The notes below the pieces were generated by a model, which was not told where the DNA came from, made no database searches, and was given only the letters and a program-made list of their open reading frames with translations. The position numbers were made by a program, and so were the translations under genes. Below are positions 34,035 to 42,549 of a stretch of DNA of 64,000 bases, piece after piece. This DNA is from Epilithonimonas xixisoli (GTDB lineage: Bacteria; Bacteroidota; Bacteroidia; Flavobacteriales; Weeksellaceae), in NCBI RefSeq assembly GCF_004365655.1, contig NZ_SOEO01000002.1:1-64000 (forward strand). The letters run 5' to 3'. Position 1 is the stretch's first letter; each line of letters starts with the position of its first letter.

Positions 34035-34616
34035 ATGCAAGTACAAAACATCAAAATATCAAAACTCCGCTTCAACGACGGGCAGATCGATGGACTTCCA
34101 AAAAATCCACGATTTATCCGTGATTATCGCTTTGAAAAGCTTGTGCAATCGCTGAAAGATGATCCAGAAATGCTTGAGATCCGAGAATTGATCGTAATTC
34201 CGTTCAATGACTGTTATCTCGTTATCGGTGGAAATATGCGACTGCGCGCAATGCGAGAGCTTGGATTTACCGAAGCAATTTGCAAAGTACTTCCAGAAGA
34301 TACGCCAGTTAAAAAACTTCGTGCGTATGCCATCAAAGATAACGTTGCGTACGGATCTGACGATAATGATGCCTTAGCAAACGAATGGGATGCAATTGAA
34401 CTCGAACACTGGGGTGTTGAATTTCCAATTTTCGAAGAACCGGAAGAAGAAAAAGAAACGCTTCCAAAGGCTGACGAAGACAATATGATCGCCATCACTT
34501 TGACCGATGAAGAAAAAGCTGAATGGGAAAATGCCAAGGCCTATGTAAAACTGAAAGACGATAAAAAATCCCTCTTCAAAATAATTCTAAGGCTTTACGA
34601 AGCTGAAAATAACTAA
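34035..34616 (+). CDS. ParB/Srx-like domain protein
   Basis: 193 residues. The N-terminal ParB-like nuclease fold (about residues 1-115) has KNPRFIRDYR, the core VIGGNMRLRAMRELG, and AYAIKDNVAYGS. The C-terminal part (about 125-193) is acidic and helical (EEPEEEKE and TLTDEEKAEWENAK). Phage ParB-like proteins near terminase genes often act in DNA packaging or modification rather than plasmid partition. No ParA is present. It is the first gene behind the late palindrome promoter. Confidence 0.75.
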   Translation: MQVQNIKISKLRFNDGQIDGLPKNPRFIRDYRFEKLVQSLKDDPEMLEIRELIVIPFNDCYLVIGGNMRLRAMRELGFTEAICKVLPEDTPVKKLRAYAIKDNVAYGSDDNDALANEWDAIELEHWGVEFPIFEEPEEEKETLPKADEDNMIAITLTDEEKAEWENAKAYVKLKDDKKSLFKIILRLYEAENN

Positions 34617-34620
34617 AATT

Positions 34621-34950
34621 ATGAGACAGGTTTTAAATTCTGAGAAAGCAAAAGAGGTTTGTAATGCTGCGGCGTTGGGTTTCGCTAATGCCGCAGCGGA
34701 AGTTTTAGCAAATAAGACCGAAGAAAGCCAAAGCTCTAAAATATCAAAATTCATTCAAGAACTGGAAAAAGAAAATCTGCAGAGAATAAAAAGAATCAAA
34801 GAAGATACTGAATATTTGACAGAAGGTCAAGGCACTTACCTATTCCCGTCTGAAAAGAAGATTTTCACAGATTCAATCGAAAGTGATAAATCATTATTGA
34901 AAATTAATCAGGATAGAATTAGAAAACTTAAGAAAAAGCATAATCTATGA
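34621..34950 (+). CDS. Coiled-coil protein with CNAAALG motif
   Basis: 109 residues. The N terminus KEVCNAAALGFANAAAEVL is an alanine-rich motif that returns in the protein at 41,556. The rest is a highly charged helix (ELEKENLQRIKRIKEDTEY and a lysine-rich end). No family recognised. It overlaps the radical SAM gene by 4 nt. Confidence 0.65.
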   Translation: MRQVLNSEKAKEVCNAAALGFANAAAEVLANKTEESQSSKISKFIQELEKENLQRIKRIKEDTEYLTEGQGTYLFPSEKKIFTDSIESDKSLLKINQDRIRKLKKKHNL

Positions 34951-36149
34951 TCTCTCCACTCACCAACGCTTTTCTGATCAATCCAATGCCACTGCAACTG
35001 ACTTTAAATCTTTGCAGTCACGGTTGTATTTACTGTTTTTCAATCTTGAACGACCCGAAGCGAAAAGCGGACTTGAAAAAAATTCTTTCAATTCTTAAGC
35101 ATCACAAAAACAGAAACGACATCACAAGTCTTTTTCTGAAAGATAAATATCCGGTCTTGATCTCAAACAATGTTGATCCGTTTTCAAAAAACAATCACGT
35201 CCTGACAAATCAGATTCTTAAACTTTTGGTTGCTATGGACATTCCGGTTCAATTGAACACTCGTGGCGGTTATGGTTGGCAAGAAGCCAGCGAAAAAATA
35301 AAACCGTCGATTTGGTATGTTTCCGTTCCCTACTCTGATGATGAAGTCAGAAAAATCTTCGAGCCGAACGCTCCAAGTCTTGACGAGCGTTTTGAAATGG
35401 TGAAAGAGCTGGTGAAAAAACACAAGGTAATGATTGGGATCAATCCTTTTGATGCTAAGTTTTCAGACGATCACAAAGCGATTATCGATAAATATTCAGA
35501 GATCGGAGTAAAGCATTTTTGGATCAATCGCTTTCATTTGAACTACAAACAACAGTCAAATCTTACGGATAGTCAAAAAGAGATATTTGGACCAGAGTTT
35601 TTGAAACAAGCAGCTTCGAAAGATATTAATCCCGAGACCGTGAAGCTTTACATTGCTCTACGAGATTATGCTAAAGAAAAAGACTGCGAGATCATCGGTA
35701 CACCTTCCGGACATTACGAATCCTGGTTTGATGATTTCTATTCCATCTACCCGAAGACAATGCCGACGCAAAATGATTTCTTCAAATGGTGTGAGGAAAA
35801 CAAAAGCGAAGGCGACACGATTTCCTTTGACGAGTTCTTTGACTTTTTCGCTCCACTCATTCCAGATTGGGAAACGGATATTTCAAAATTCATCTACAAC
35901 AAATCGAATCTCGACGATAAAACCTTTATGAAGAAAACGAGATTAAAAAACATTCTTCACGTTTACTGGGATAGCAAAGCAGGATTGAATCTCGCAAAGA
36001 ATTATCCGGTTTTCAGCTGGTTCAAAGTGCAGACGGAAAAGAAATTGGATTGGGCGAAAGATGGCAATGGTGACAGACTTTTGATTTACCATCCGAACAA
36101 TTACAACACGAAGGAATTTTTGATTTTAGAAGAAACAAAGCAATCCTAA
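34947..36149 (+). CDS. Phage radical SAM protein, SPL-like
   Basis: 400 residues. The radical SAM cluster motif is C-x3-C-x2-C in NLCSHGCIYCFS (about residues 26-37), close to the start. Downstream come PVLISNNVDPFSKNNHV, QLNTRGGYGW and WYVSVPYSDDEVRKIFEP, in the order of the spore photoproduct lyase-like branch (SplB/COG1533). Such enzymes use a 4Fe-4S cluster and S-adenosylmethionine to start radical chemistry on DNA or other targets. The C-terminal about 130 residues carry no second cluster. The substrate is unknown. A link to DNA repair or modification is inferred from the branch and from the ParB-like neighbour. Confidence 0.82.
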   Translation: MISPLTNAFLINPMPLQLTLNLCSHGCIYCFSILNDPKRKADLKKILSILKHHKNRNDITSLFLKDKYPVLISNNVDPFSKNNHVLTNQILKLLVAMDIPVQLNTRGGYGWQEASEKIKPSIWYVSVPYSDDEVRKIFEPNAPSLDERFEMVKELVKKHKVMIGINPFDAKFSDDHKAIIDKYSEIGVKHFWINRFHLNYKQQSNLTDSQKEIFGPEFLKQAASKDINPETVKLYIALRDYAKEKDCEIIGTPSGHYESWFDDFYSIYPKTMPTQNDFFKWCEENKSEGDTISFDEFFDFFAPLIPDWETDISKFIYNKSNLDDKTFMKKTRLKNILHVYWDSKAGLNLAKNYPVFSWFKVQTEKKLDWAKDGNGDRLLIYHPNNYNTKEFLILEETKQS

Positions 36150-36161
36150 AGCAATCCAACT

Positions 36162-36572
36162 ATGAAAGAGAATTTCAAAGGTAAAGATGGCACCGCAGGC
36201 TTTCATAAAAACCCACAGAACATCAACCGTACTGGGGCAAATAGAAAGTCGTTTTCGACCATCAATGAAGCTTTGAAAAAGAAAGGCATCCAGCCACTGA
36301 AAAAGAACGAACTGATTGAAAGTTACACTTTGATCTTCAATGCGACCGAAGAGGAACTAAAACGAATTGCTGTTGATAAAAAAACGCCTTTCGCTCTTCG
36401 ATTGATAATTACCGAGCTGAATGATAAGAACACCCGAAGCAAAGCGATTGCCGATCTTCGAAATTATATGTTTGGTCAAGCTATGCAGGAGATAAACCAC
36501 ACCGTTAAGGCTCGTGTACTTACTCCCGAAGAAATGAAAGAACATCTTAAAAACTTGAACGACGAATATTAA
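36162..36572 (+). CDS. Probable terminase small subunit
   Basis: 136 residues. The basic, glycine- and asparagine-rich N terminus (NPQNINRTGANRKSF) precedes a helical domain (INEALKKKGIQPLKKNELIE, given in part) and an acidic-basic tail. Its place just ahead of the HNH and large terminase genes, its size and its N-terminal pattern fit a small subunit that recognises the packaging site. No strong motif confirms it. Confidence 0.65.
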   Translation: MKENFKGKDGTAGFHKNPQNINRTGANRKSFSTINEALKKKGIQPLKKNELIESYTLIFNATEEELKRIAVDKKTPFALRLIITELNDKNTRSKAIADLRNYMFGQAMQEINHTVKARVLTPEEMKEHLKNLNDEY

Positions 36573-36589
36573 ATATCAAAATAAAAACT

Positions 36590-36976
36590 ATGAAACTCAC
36601 CAAATCTCAAAGAGAGATATTATCTCAAAAGTATGATGGTAAGTGCGCGTACTGCGGTTGTGAGTTGCAAAAAGGCTGGCACGCCGATCATATAGAAGCT
36701 TGTGTGAGAAATCGCAGTTATGTTGACGGTAAAGGATGGATCTTCGATGGAACATTTGAAAAGCCAGAAAATAATCATATCGGTAATTTCAATCCTTCTT
36801 GTCCAAAATGCAATATCAATAAGCATCAAATGACTATAGAACAATTTCGAGATTCAATCAAACAGTATGTTCAAAGCCTTAATAAATATTCAGTTCAATA
36901 TCAAATGGCGAAGAAATACAACCTCATTAATGAGACCGAAATCGAAGTTGTATTTTATTTCGAAACAATAAAATAA
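36590..36976 (+). CDS. HNH endonuclease next to terminase
   Basis: 128 residues. The HNH fold is visible: CAYCGCEL (first metal pair), HADHIEA (the catalytic His region), FNPSCPKCNINK (second metal pair) and a final helix. HNH proteins beside the large terminase are needed for cos-type packaging in several siphoviruses. It lies between the small and large subunit genes with a 3-nt gap to the latter. Confidence 0.85.
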   Translation: MKLTKSQREILSQKYDGKCAYCGCELQKGWHADHIEACVRNRSYVDGKGWIFDGTFEKPENNHIGNFNPSCPKCNINKHQMTIEQFRDSIKQYVQSLNKYSVQYQMAKKYNLINETEIEVVFYFETIK

Positions 36977-36979
36977 CAA

Positions 36980-38467
36980 ATGTCCACCGCCACCGAAATA
37001 AGAGATGTAGATATAACAAAAACGTGGGCTTTAGAGTCGACACTTAATTTCACTCGCTATTTCTTCAAGAAAAATTTCGGTAAAAAGTTCATCGTAAATG
37101 ATCATCATAGAATTATTTGCAACGCTCTTGATCGAGTTATCCAAGGCAAGACAAAACGCTTAATGCTCAATGTAGCACCTCGTTACTCAAAGACTGAACT
37201 CGTCATTAAAAACTTCTCTGCTTACGGTTTCGCAATCAATCCAGCATCCAAATTCATACACCTCTCCTACTCTGCCGACCTCGCAATGGATAACAGCCGA
37301 GAAGTTCAAGACACGGTAACAAGTGAAGCTTTTCAAGAACTATTTGACGTAACTCTTACATCAGAATCAAAAAAGAAATGGCAGACGACCGAAGGCGGTG
37401 GTTTTTACGCTGTTAGTTCTGGTGGTCAGGTAACTGGTTTTGGAGCCGGTGCGGTCCAATCAGAAAACCAAGATGATGAAGATATTGATTTTGAAAACTT
37501 CATTCCTTATTTCGATTCTGAGTTTGCCGGTGCAATTCTTATCGATGACCCGATAAAACCAGATGACGCGCAATCCGACCAAAAGAGAGAAGCGGTAAAT
37601 CTTAAATTTGACACTACGATTCGGAACCGTGTAAATTCGCGAGATACGCCGATAATCATCATTATGCAAAGGCTTCATATGAACGACCTTTGCGGATACC
37701 TTCAAAAATTGGAAGGCGTTCTCGGGATTGATGATGGCGGTGAATGGGAATTGATCGAGCTTCCTTGTCTCCAAACCGATGAAAACGGAGAAGAAAAAGC
37801 ATTGTGGCCACACAAACACACGGTGGAAGAGTTACACCAGATGAGATTAAAAAGTCCGTTTGTTTTCGAAACGCAATATCAACAAAATCCAAAACCAAAA
37901 GAAGGATTAATGTATGACAGACCTTTTCGGACATATCCATATCCGACAATTCCGTACACTTCCAGTAATATCAAAAAAAGTTACACCGATTCCGCAGACA
38001 CAGGTGGTGATTATTTATGTTCCATCTGCTACACGGAAACCGATTACGGAAACTTTGTTGAAGATATTCTATTTACGACAAAATCGATGGAATACACCGA
38101 GCCGAAGATGGCCGAAATGTTGGCAAAACATCAAACATCAACTGCTTACATCGAATCCAACAATGGAGGGCGAACTTTCGGGCGTAATGTGGAACAACAA
38201 ACAAGGATTCTGGGAAACAACACAACCGAATTTGATCTATTCCACCAAGGCGACAATAAAGATGTCAGAATCTTCACCAAATCAAACGAAGTTATGAATC
38301 TTACTTTCTTTCCCGAAGGCTGGGATAAGATGTGGCCAACATTTTACACCCACGTTACCAATTATATGAAGACCGGAAAGAATAAAAATGATGATGGTCC
38401 TGATGTACTTACAGGAATGGTTGAAAAACGAGGTGAGGAAGGTGAAGACCCAAGCGATTATTTTTAA
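36980..38467 (+). CDS. terL: Terminase large subunit
   Basis: 495 residues. The ATPase domain has an adapted Walker A, NVAPRYSKTE (residues 64-73), and Walker B GAILIDD (about 184-190, with the acidic pair at its end). The nuclease domain begins about residue 330 (SYTDSADTGGDYL) with acidic metal ligands and AYIESNNGG. It pumps phage DNA into the procapsid and cuts the concatemer. Length and motif order are normal. Confidence 0.92.
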   Translation: MSTATEIRDVDITKTWALESTLNFTRYFFKKNFGKKFIVNDHHRIICNALDRVIQGKTKRLMLNVAPRYSKTELVIKNFSAYGFAINPASKFIHLSYSADLAMDNSREVQDTVTSEAFQELFDVTLTSESKKKWQTTEGGGFYAVSSGGQVTGFGAGAVQSENQDDEDIDFENFIPYFDSEFAGAILIDDPIKPDDAQSDQKREAVNLKFDTTIRNRVNSRDTPIIIIMQRLHMNDLCGYLQKLEGVLGIDDGGEWELIELPCLQTDENGEEKALWPHKHTVEELHQMRLKSPFVFETQYQQNPKPKEGLMYDRPFRTYPYPTIPYTSSNIKKSYTDSADTGGDYLCSICYTETDYGNFVEDILFTTKSMEYTEPKMAEMLAKHQTSTAYIESNNGGRTFGRNVEQQTRILGNNTTEFDLFHQGDNKDVRIFTKSNEVMNLTFFPEGWDKMWPTFYTHVTNYMKTGKNKNDDGPDVLTGMVEKRGEEGEDPSDYF

Positions 38468-38488
38468 ACAAAAACTAACTATATACCA

Positions 38489-39964
38489 ATGACAACTGAG
38501 CAATTAAAAGAGATAACCGATAAACTGAGAAGCGGTTCCGAGCTGGAAGATACTATTTCCGCACTCAAGAAAACACGCATTGTAGATCTTCCAAAAGTTG
38601 AAGACATCAAAAAGGAGTTGGACCCAGCGCAACATAAAGTTTTCGACACTACTTACCGAAAGGATAAAAAAGTCAAAGCAGATGATGGTGAAACCGCTGA
38701 CGGTGGTGTAAAGGTAGTGACGGTAAGCGGAGCAAAAAAAGAAATCGCAATGAAGATCGAGCCGGTTACTCGAATTGCTTTGGCGTACCAGGAGATTATT
38801 GTCAATCGTGCTGCAGCTTTTCTTTTTGGTTTTCCCGTGGATTACCAAACGGAATCCGAAGATGCCAAAGAAGAGGAAGTCTTGAAAGCAGTTCAAAGAA
38901 TCATCCACGACAACAAAATGGAATATTTCGACCTCGATATGGCAAAAGAACTTTTATCTTTTACCGAGGTTGCGGAGATGTGGTTCCCTGTTGAAACGGA
39001 CAAAGAACACGAGATATACGGGTTTAAGACAAAATTCAAATTGAAGTGTATTTCCTTCAAACCTTCAAAAGATGAAGAATTGTATCCTACTTTTGACGAG
39101 TACGGAGATCTTGTTGCTTTCTCCCGTGCCTACTCCCGTAAGGTTGGAGATAAGAGCGTAAAGTATTTTGAAACGCATACCGCTGAATTCTTTTACAGGT
39201 TTGAAAATACCGATGGCTGGAAAGCTTCTGATACATATCCGAAACCAAATCCAATCGGTAAAATTCCAATCGTTTTCGGGAACAAACTCGCAAAGGATTG
39301 GGATAAAGTCCAGAACATCATCGAGAGTGATGAAGATCTTCGCTCCAACTTTTCCGATACGAATAAGTATCATTCCGCTCCGACAATGTTTATCAAAGGA
39401 AAAATAACTGGCTTCGCTAAAAAAGGTGAATCTGGAAAACTAATTCAAGGTGACGCAAATACAGAAGCGGCATACCTGGAATGGAAGGCGGCGTCTGAAA
39501 GTGTAAAACTTGAACACTCTATGAACCGTGAAGATATTTTCTCTTTAACACAAACGCCTGATATATCTTTCAACAATATCAAAGACATAGGAAATCTCGG
39601 ACTTGGTGCGCAGAAAATGCTGTTTATGGATGCTCACTTGAAAGTTAAAGATAATATGCTTGTCTTTGGTCCATATCTGCAAAGACGAATCAATATCATC
39701 AAGGCTTACATTGCAATGTTCAACACCTCTATGCAAGATGCTTGTGATAAAGTCATTATCAAACCGGTTGTAACGCCTTACATTCTCGGAGACGACAAAG
39801 AAACTGCCGATATACTTTCAGTTGCCGTAAACTCAGGATTTATGAGCAAGAAATCAGCGGTATCCAACTTCGATTGGGTGCAAGATGCTGACAAAGAATT
39901 TGCTCAGATCCAAGCCGAAGAAAGAGCGGCGCAAATCATCGATAATTTTCCACCTGCAGAATAA
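38489..39964 (+). CDS. Phage portal protein
   Basis: 491 residues, in the size range of the SPP1 gp6-like portal family. It follows the terminase directly, has a conserved-looking region REDIFSLTQTPDISFNNIKD in the C-terminal third and the segment IALAYQEIIVNRAAAFLFG near residue 92. The portal forms the 12-subunit gate through which DNA is packaged and leaves. The stop is followed within 7 nt by the next head gene. Confidence 0.85.
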   Translation: MTTEQLKEITDKLRSGSELEDTISALKKTRIVDLPKVEDIKKELDPAQHKVFDTTYRKDKKVKADDGETADGGVKVVTVSGAKKEIAMKIEPVTRIALAYQEIIVNRAAAFLFGFPVDYQTESEDAKEEEVLKAVQRIIHDNKMEYFDLDMAKELLSFTEVAEMWFPVETDKEHEIYGFKTKFKLKCISFKPSKDEELYPTFDEYGDLVAFSRAYSRKVGDKSVKYFETHTAEFFYRFENTDGWKASDTYPKPNPIGKIPIVFGNKLAKDWDKVQNIIESDEDLRSNFSDTNKYHSAPTMFIKGKITGFAKKGESGKLIQGDANTEAAYLEWKAASESVKLEHSMNREDIFSLTQTPDISFNNIKDIGNLGLGAQKMLFMDAHLKVKDNMLVFGPYLQRRINIIKAYIAMFNTSMQDACDKVIIKPVVTPYILGDDKETADILSVAVNSGFMSKKSAVSNFDWVQDADKEFAQIQAEERAAQIIDNFPPAE

Positions 39965-39971
39965 TTGAGTT

Positions 39972-40457
39972 ATGGGAATTAAAATTGAAATGAATCTCAT
40001 CGATCCGGAAATGTTTACAGATGCTGTGCAGGAAGTTGTTATCCAGATTTTAGAATCAACACTCTTGGAAATTCAAGAGGAAGCTAAAAAAAAAGTGAAT
40101 GCAAATTCCGACAAAGTTTATAAAGACAGAACAAATTTTCTTAATTCATCAATAGGTTTTGTGATATATCAAAATGGGGAGTTTGTTAAATCTAATTTTT
40201 TTGCTTCCGGAGTTGGAGAAGGGAAAGATGGGCAAAAAGGCGTATTAACAGGTGAAGACTTAGGTAACGAAGTGGCACAGAATTTTACATCTGGATTTGT
40301 TTGCGTGATGGTTGCGGGTGCTGATTACGCTTTATATGTTGAATCAAAAGGATTTGATGTTCTGACTGGAAGTTGGATGGAATTTGATTCTATTTTCAAG
40401 AAAAATGCAGAGAATATAAGCTTAGCGACAGGGATTGAATTCGTAAATAAGAAATAG
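39972..40457 (+). CDS. Head-tail joining protein, HK97 gp10-like
   Basis: 161 residues. The C-terminal region AGADYALYVESKGFDVLTGS is the hallmark of the HK97-gp10-like group, which has Y-A-x-Y-V-E-x-K-G in the same place. A helical N terminus (EEAKKKVNANSDKVYKDR) precedes it. Such proteins join head and tail. The gene sits between portal and head-morphogenesis genes, an unusual but known position in this phage type. Confidence 0.65.
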   Translation: MGIKIEMNLIDPEMFTDAVQEVVIQILESTLLEIQEEAKKKVNANSDKVYKDRTNFLNSSIGFVIYQNGEFVKSNFFASGVGEGKDGQKGVLTGEDLGNEVAQNFTSGFVCVMVAGADYALYVESKGFDVLTGSWMEFDSIFKKNAENISLATGIEFVNKK

Positions 40458-41543
40458 ATGCGCAGACTATCACCAGAAGAAATCGCACGCCAAAAACGTT
40501 TGGAGACTTTGGAAAAGGAACTTAAAAAAATCCTTCTCCAAAGCTTTTCCCTATCTATCAATCTGCCACAGATCCAGAACGCTATCAAGAATCTGAATGG
40601 GCAATTTTCGATTACTCAGAATAAATTATTGGTCCGTAAAATAAACACCATTCTCCGAAATCAGTTTTCAAAATTTAATCTGACTTTAATCAATGGCATT
40701 CAGAAAGAATTTACTATTGCCTCGGATGATCTCTGGAATAATCTCGGTAAAAGATATTCTAAATCGATAGCGCAGGCCAAAGCTTTTGATTTTATTCGAA
40801 ATCAGGCGACCGGAACCGTACGAGATATTGCTTCGCAGAGCAAAACTTTTATTGACACCCAGAAGGGGGGACTGAAATTATCTGACCGAGTTTGGAAGGC
40901 TTTTGAGAACATCCCGAAAGAAATTGATGTAATGGTGCAGAATCACATCAAAGAGGGGAAATCTCCACAGATGTTGGCGCGTGAGCTTCAAAAGAATCTA
41001 ACTGAGCCAAATCGAATTTTTAGACGAGTGACAAATCCGAAAACGGGTAAACTTGAATGGAGTAAAGCAGCAAAAAATTATCATCCCGGTCAGGGAGTTT
41101 ATCGATCTTCGTATAAAAATGGATTACGATTGGCAAGAACTGAAATAAACGGCGCTTATCGATTAGCGGAATGGAACGGGTACCAAAATAATCCATTGAT
41201 AAGTGGTTTTGAAATTATGCTGAGTAATAATACTGAAAATCAATGTGAAACCTGCAAACGCTTGGCTGGAATTTATCCAAAATGGTTTAAATGGAGTAGC
41301 TGGCATCCACATTGCCGATGTAGAATGATTCCAATTCTTATTACAATGGCTGAGCGACAACAATTAGCAATTCTCACTTTACAGAGAAAGAAAAGCGAGT
41401 TTAAACCGAAATTTATCAAAGATCTTCCACCTCAATTTATCAGCTACTTACAAGACAACAAGGAACGGATTTCGAATGCTTCGAGCTTGCCTTATTGGTT
41501 TGAGGATAATGTGGAAGAATTGCAGAAGATATTAACTTTGTAA
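40458..41543 (+). CDS. Head morphogenesis protein (Mu gpF / SPP1 gp7-like)
   Basis: 361 residues. The diagnostic C-terminal motif ENQCETCKRLAG, then WSSWHPHCRCRMIPIL, has the metal-binding Cys/His spacing of the phage Mu F family. Upstream is the typical ARTEINGAYRLAEWNGY. It takes part in assembling the procapsid and is packaged near the portal in related phages. The gene starts immediately after the stop of its neighbour. Confidence 0.88.
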   Translation: MRRLSPEEIARQKRLETLEKELKKILLQSFSLSINLPQIQNAIKNLNGQFSITQNKLLVRKINTILRNQFSKFNLTLINGIQKEFTIASDDLWNNLGKRYSKSIAQAKAFDFIRNQATGTVRDIASQSKTFIDTQKGGLKLSDRVWKAFENIPKEIDVMVQNHIKEGKSPQMLARELQKNLTEPNRIFRRVTNPKTGKLEWSKAAKNYHPGQGVYRSSYKNGLRLARTEINGAYRLAEWNGYQNNPLISGFEIMLSNNTENQCETCKRLAGIYPKWFKWSSWHPHCRCRMIPILITMAERQQLAILTLQRKKSEFKPKFIKDLPPQFISYLQDNKERISNASSLPYWFEDNVEELQKILTL

Positions 41544-41555
41544 AAACTAAAACCA

Positions 41556-41969
41556 ATGAGAGCGATACATTACATAGAGAAGAGAAAAGAAATTTGCAAT
41601 GCTGCTGCTTTAGGAATGGCTAATGCAGCAGCGGAAATTGAAGCAACTAAGCCAGAGACTGCTACTAAATTAGATCCAGAAGATTTAGTAACTCATTTTA
41701 ATGAAAAACACGGAGGGAAAGGACTTTTAAGTGGTATTAAAATTGGAATTTGGAATAAAGGTGACATCAATCGTATTTATATTAATGGCGCAGGTTACAA
41801 CACTAAGAAAGTAAAACAATCTGTATATGTAGATCTTAATACAGGTAAGTTAAGTGTTTACACTGACTCTAATCAACCAAGTAAGTGGAATATTTCTCAA
41901 AGCAATGAATTAAGAGAGAGTAAGCAGGTTCAAATGGTATTACGATACATTAATAGATATAAAAAATAG
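41556..41969 (+). CDS. CNAAALG-motif protein after head morphogenesis gene
   Basis: 137 residues. The N terminus (KRKEICNAAALGMANAAAE) shares its motif with the protein at 34,621. The rest is different: a beta-rich domain with GIKIGIWNKGDINRIYING and QSVYVDLNTGKLSVYTDS. No family recognised. It is the last rightward gene before the leftward accessory block, and its transcript ends in a shared bidirectional terminator. Confidence 0.65.
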   Translation: MRAIHYIEKRKEICNAAALGMANAAAEIEATKPETATKLDPEDLVTHFNEKHGGKGLLSGIKIGIWNKGDINRIYINGAGYNTKKVKQSVYVDLNTGKLSVYTDSNQPSKWNISQSNELRESKQVQMVLRYINRYKK

Positions 41970-41994
41970 CAGGAAATTATCCTGCTATTTTTAT
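41966..41994. terminator. Bidirectional terminator between late genes and accessory block
   Basis: AATAGCAGGA (41,966-41,975) pairs perfectly with TCCTGCTATT (41,981-41,990) around AATTA, with A-tract before and T-tract after. It begins at the stop codon of the rightward gene and separates it from the leftward block. Confidence 0.85.
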
Positions 41995-42036
41995 TAATTT
42001 GTCTATGTGATCTTTTAATTTTTGCAAGTCTGTCAG

Positions 42037-42165
42037 TAAATATTTATTACTCCCTTTTCTTTTTCTTTTAAGCTCAGCGCCTTTAGTAGAACAACCAATA
42101 ATTTCAGCAATCTGGCGATCGTTGTATCTAGATAACCTAATTAATTTTAATATTTTAAAGTGTAG
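42037..42165 (-). pseudogene. HTH-like reading frame without start codon
   Basis: Directly after the TGA of the 80-residue gene, and in the same frame, 43 sense codons follow up to a second TGA at 42,034-42,036. The stretch RYNDRQIAEIIGCSTKGAEL looks like a helix-turn-helix. No ATG, GTG or TTG begins it. It is either a remnant of a DNA-binding gene, a start at a rare codon, or an extension reached by reading through the TGA, which is followed by CTA. Confidence 0.4.
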
Positions 42166-42408
42166 TCAATCCTCTTCGTTGTTTTCTTCCTCTACCTCGA
42201 AATAATCATCACCAGCTGAAACATACTCATCACCTTGCTTTGCAATTATTTGCCCTGACGGAGATTTTATAGTTTCATTTTCATTGTCGTAAACATAATT
42301 GTTATTAGTGAAATCTTCTACCACTACGAACAACTGACCTAAGGCCTCTTGTTTTGTTAATCCGGTTTTTAAATCTTTTCCGTTTTGTGTAATTTTAAAT
42401 GTTGACAT
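42166..42408 (-). CDS. Small acidic protein
   Basis: 80 residues, very acidic at the C terminus (DYFEVEEENNEED). A strand-like first half (FKITQNGKDLKTGLTKQEAL) may form a small beta fold. It has its own promoter region with a palindrome, apart from the rest of the leftward block. Small acidic phage proteins sometimes mimic DNA or block host factors, but nothing here proves this. Confidence 0.6.
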   Translation of the reverse strand: MSTFKITQNGKDLKTGLTKQEALGQLFVVVEDFTNNNYVYDNENETIKSPSGQIIAKQGDEYVSAGDDYFEVEEENNEED

Positions 42409-42446
42409 AATATTTATTTTTATAGGTACAAATCTAAATAAAAAAT

Positions 42447-42477
42447 ATATTTAGTTCCAAATATAAGAACTAAATAT
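42447..42477 (-). promoter_or_regulatory. Promoter inside a palindrome
   Basis: ATATTTAGTTC (42,447-42,457) and its inverted copy GAACTAAATAT (42,467-42,477) flank the minus-strand box TATATTTG (42,458-42,465), which fits TAnnTTTG. A protein bound to the palindrome would cover the -7 box of the acidic-protein gene. A second TAGATTTG lies closer to the gene at 42,429-42,436. Confidence 0.5.
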
Positions 42478-42549
42478 TATATAACTCATTGATAACCAAT
42501 ACAATTATTTTACAACAATTTCACAAACTCGTGTGAGGGTGCGAAAAAA

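Noticed and set aside
34035-34616. Plasmid-type partition system
   Set aside because: Only a ParB-like domain is present, with no ParA and no parS-like repeats.
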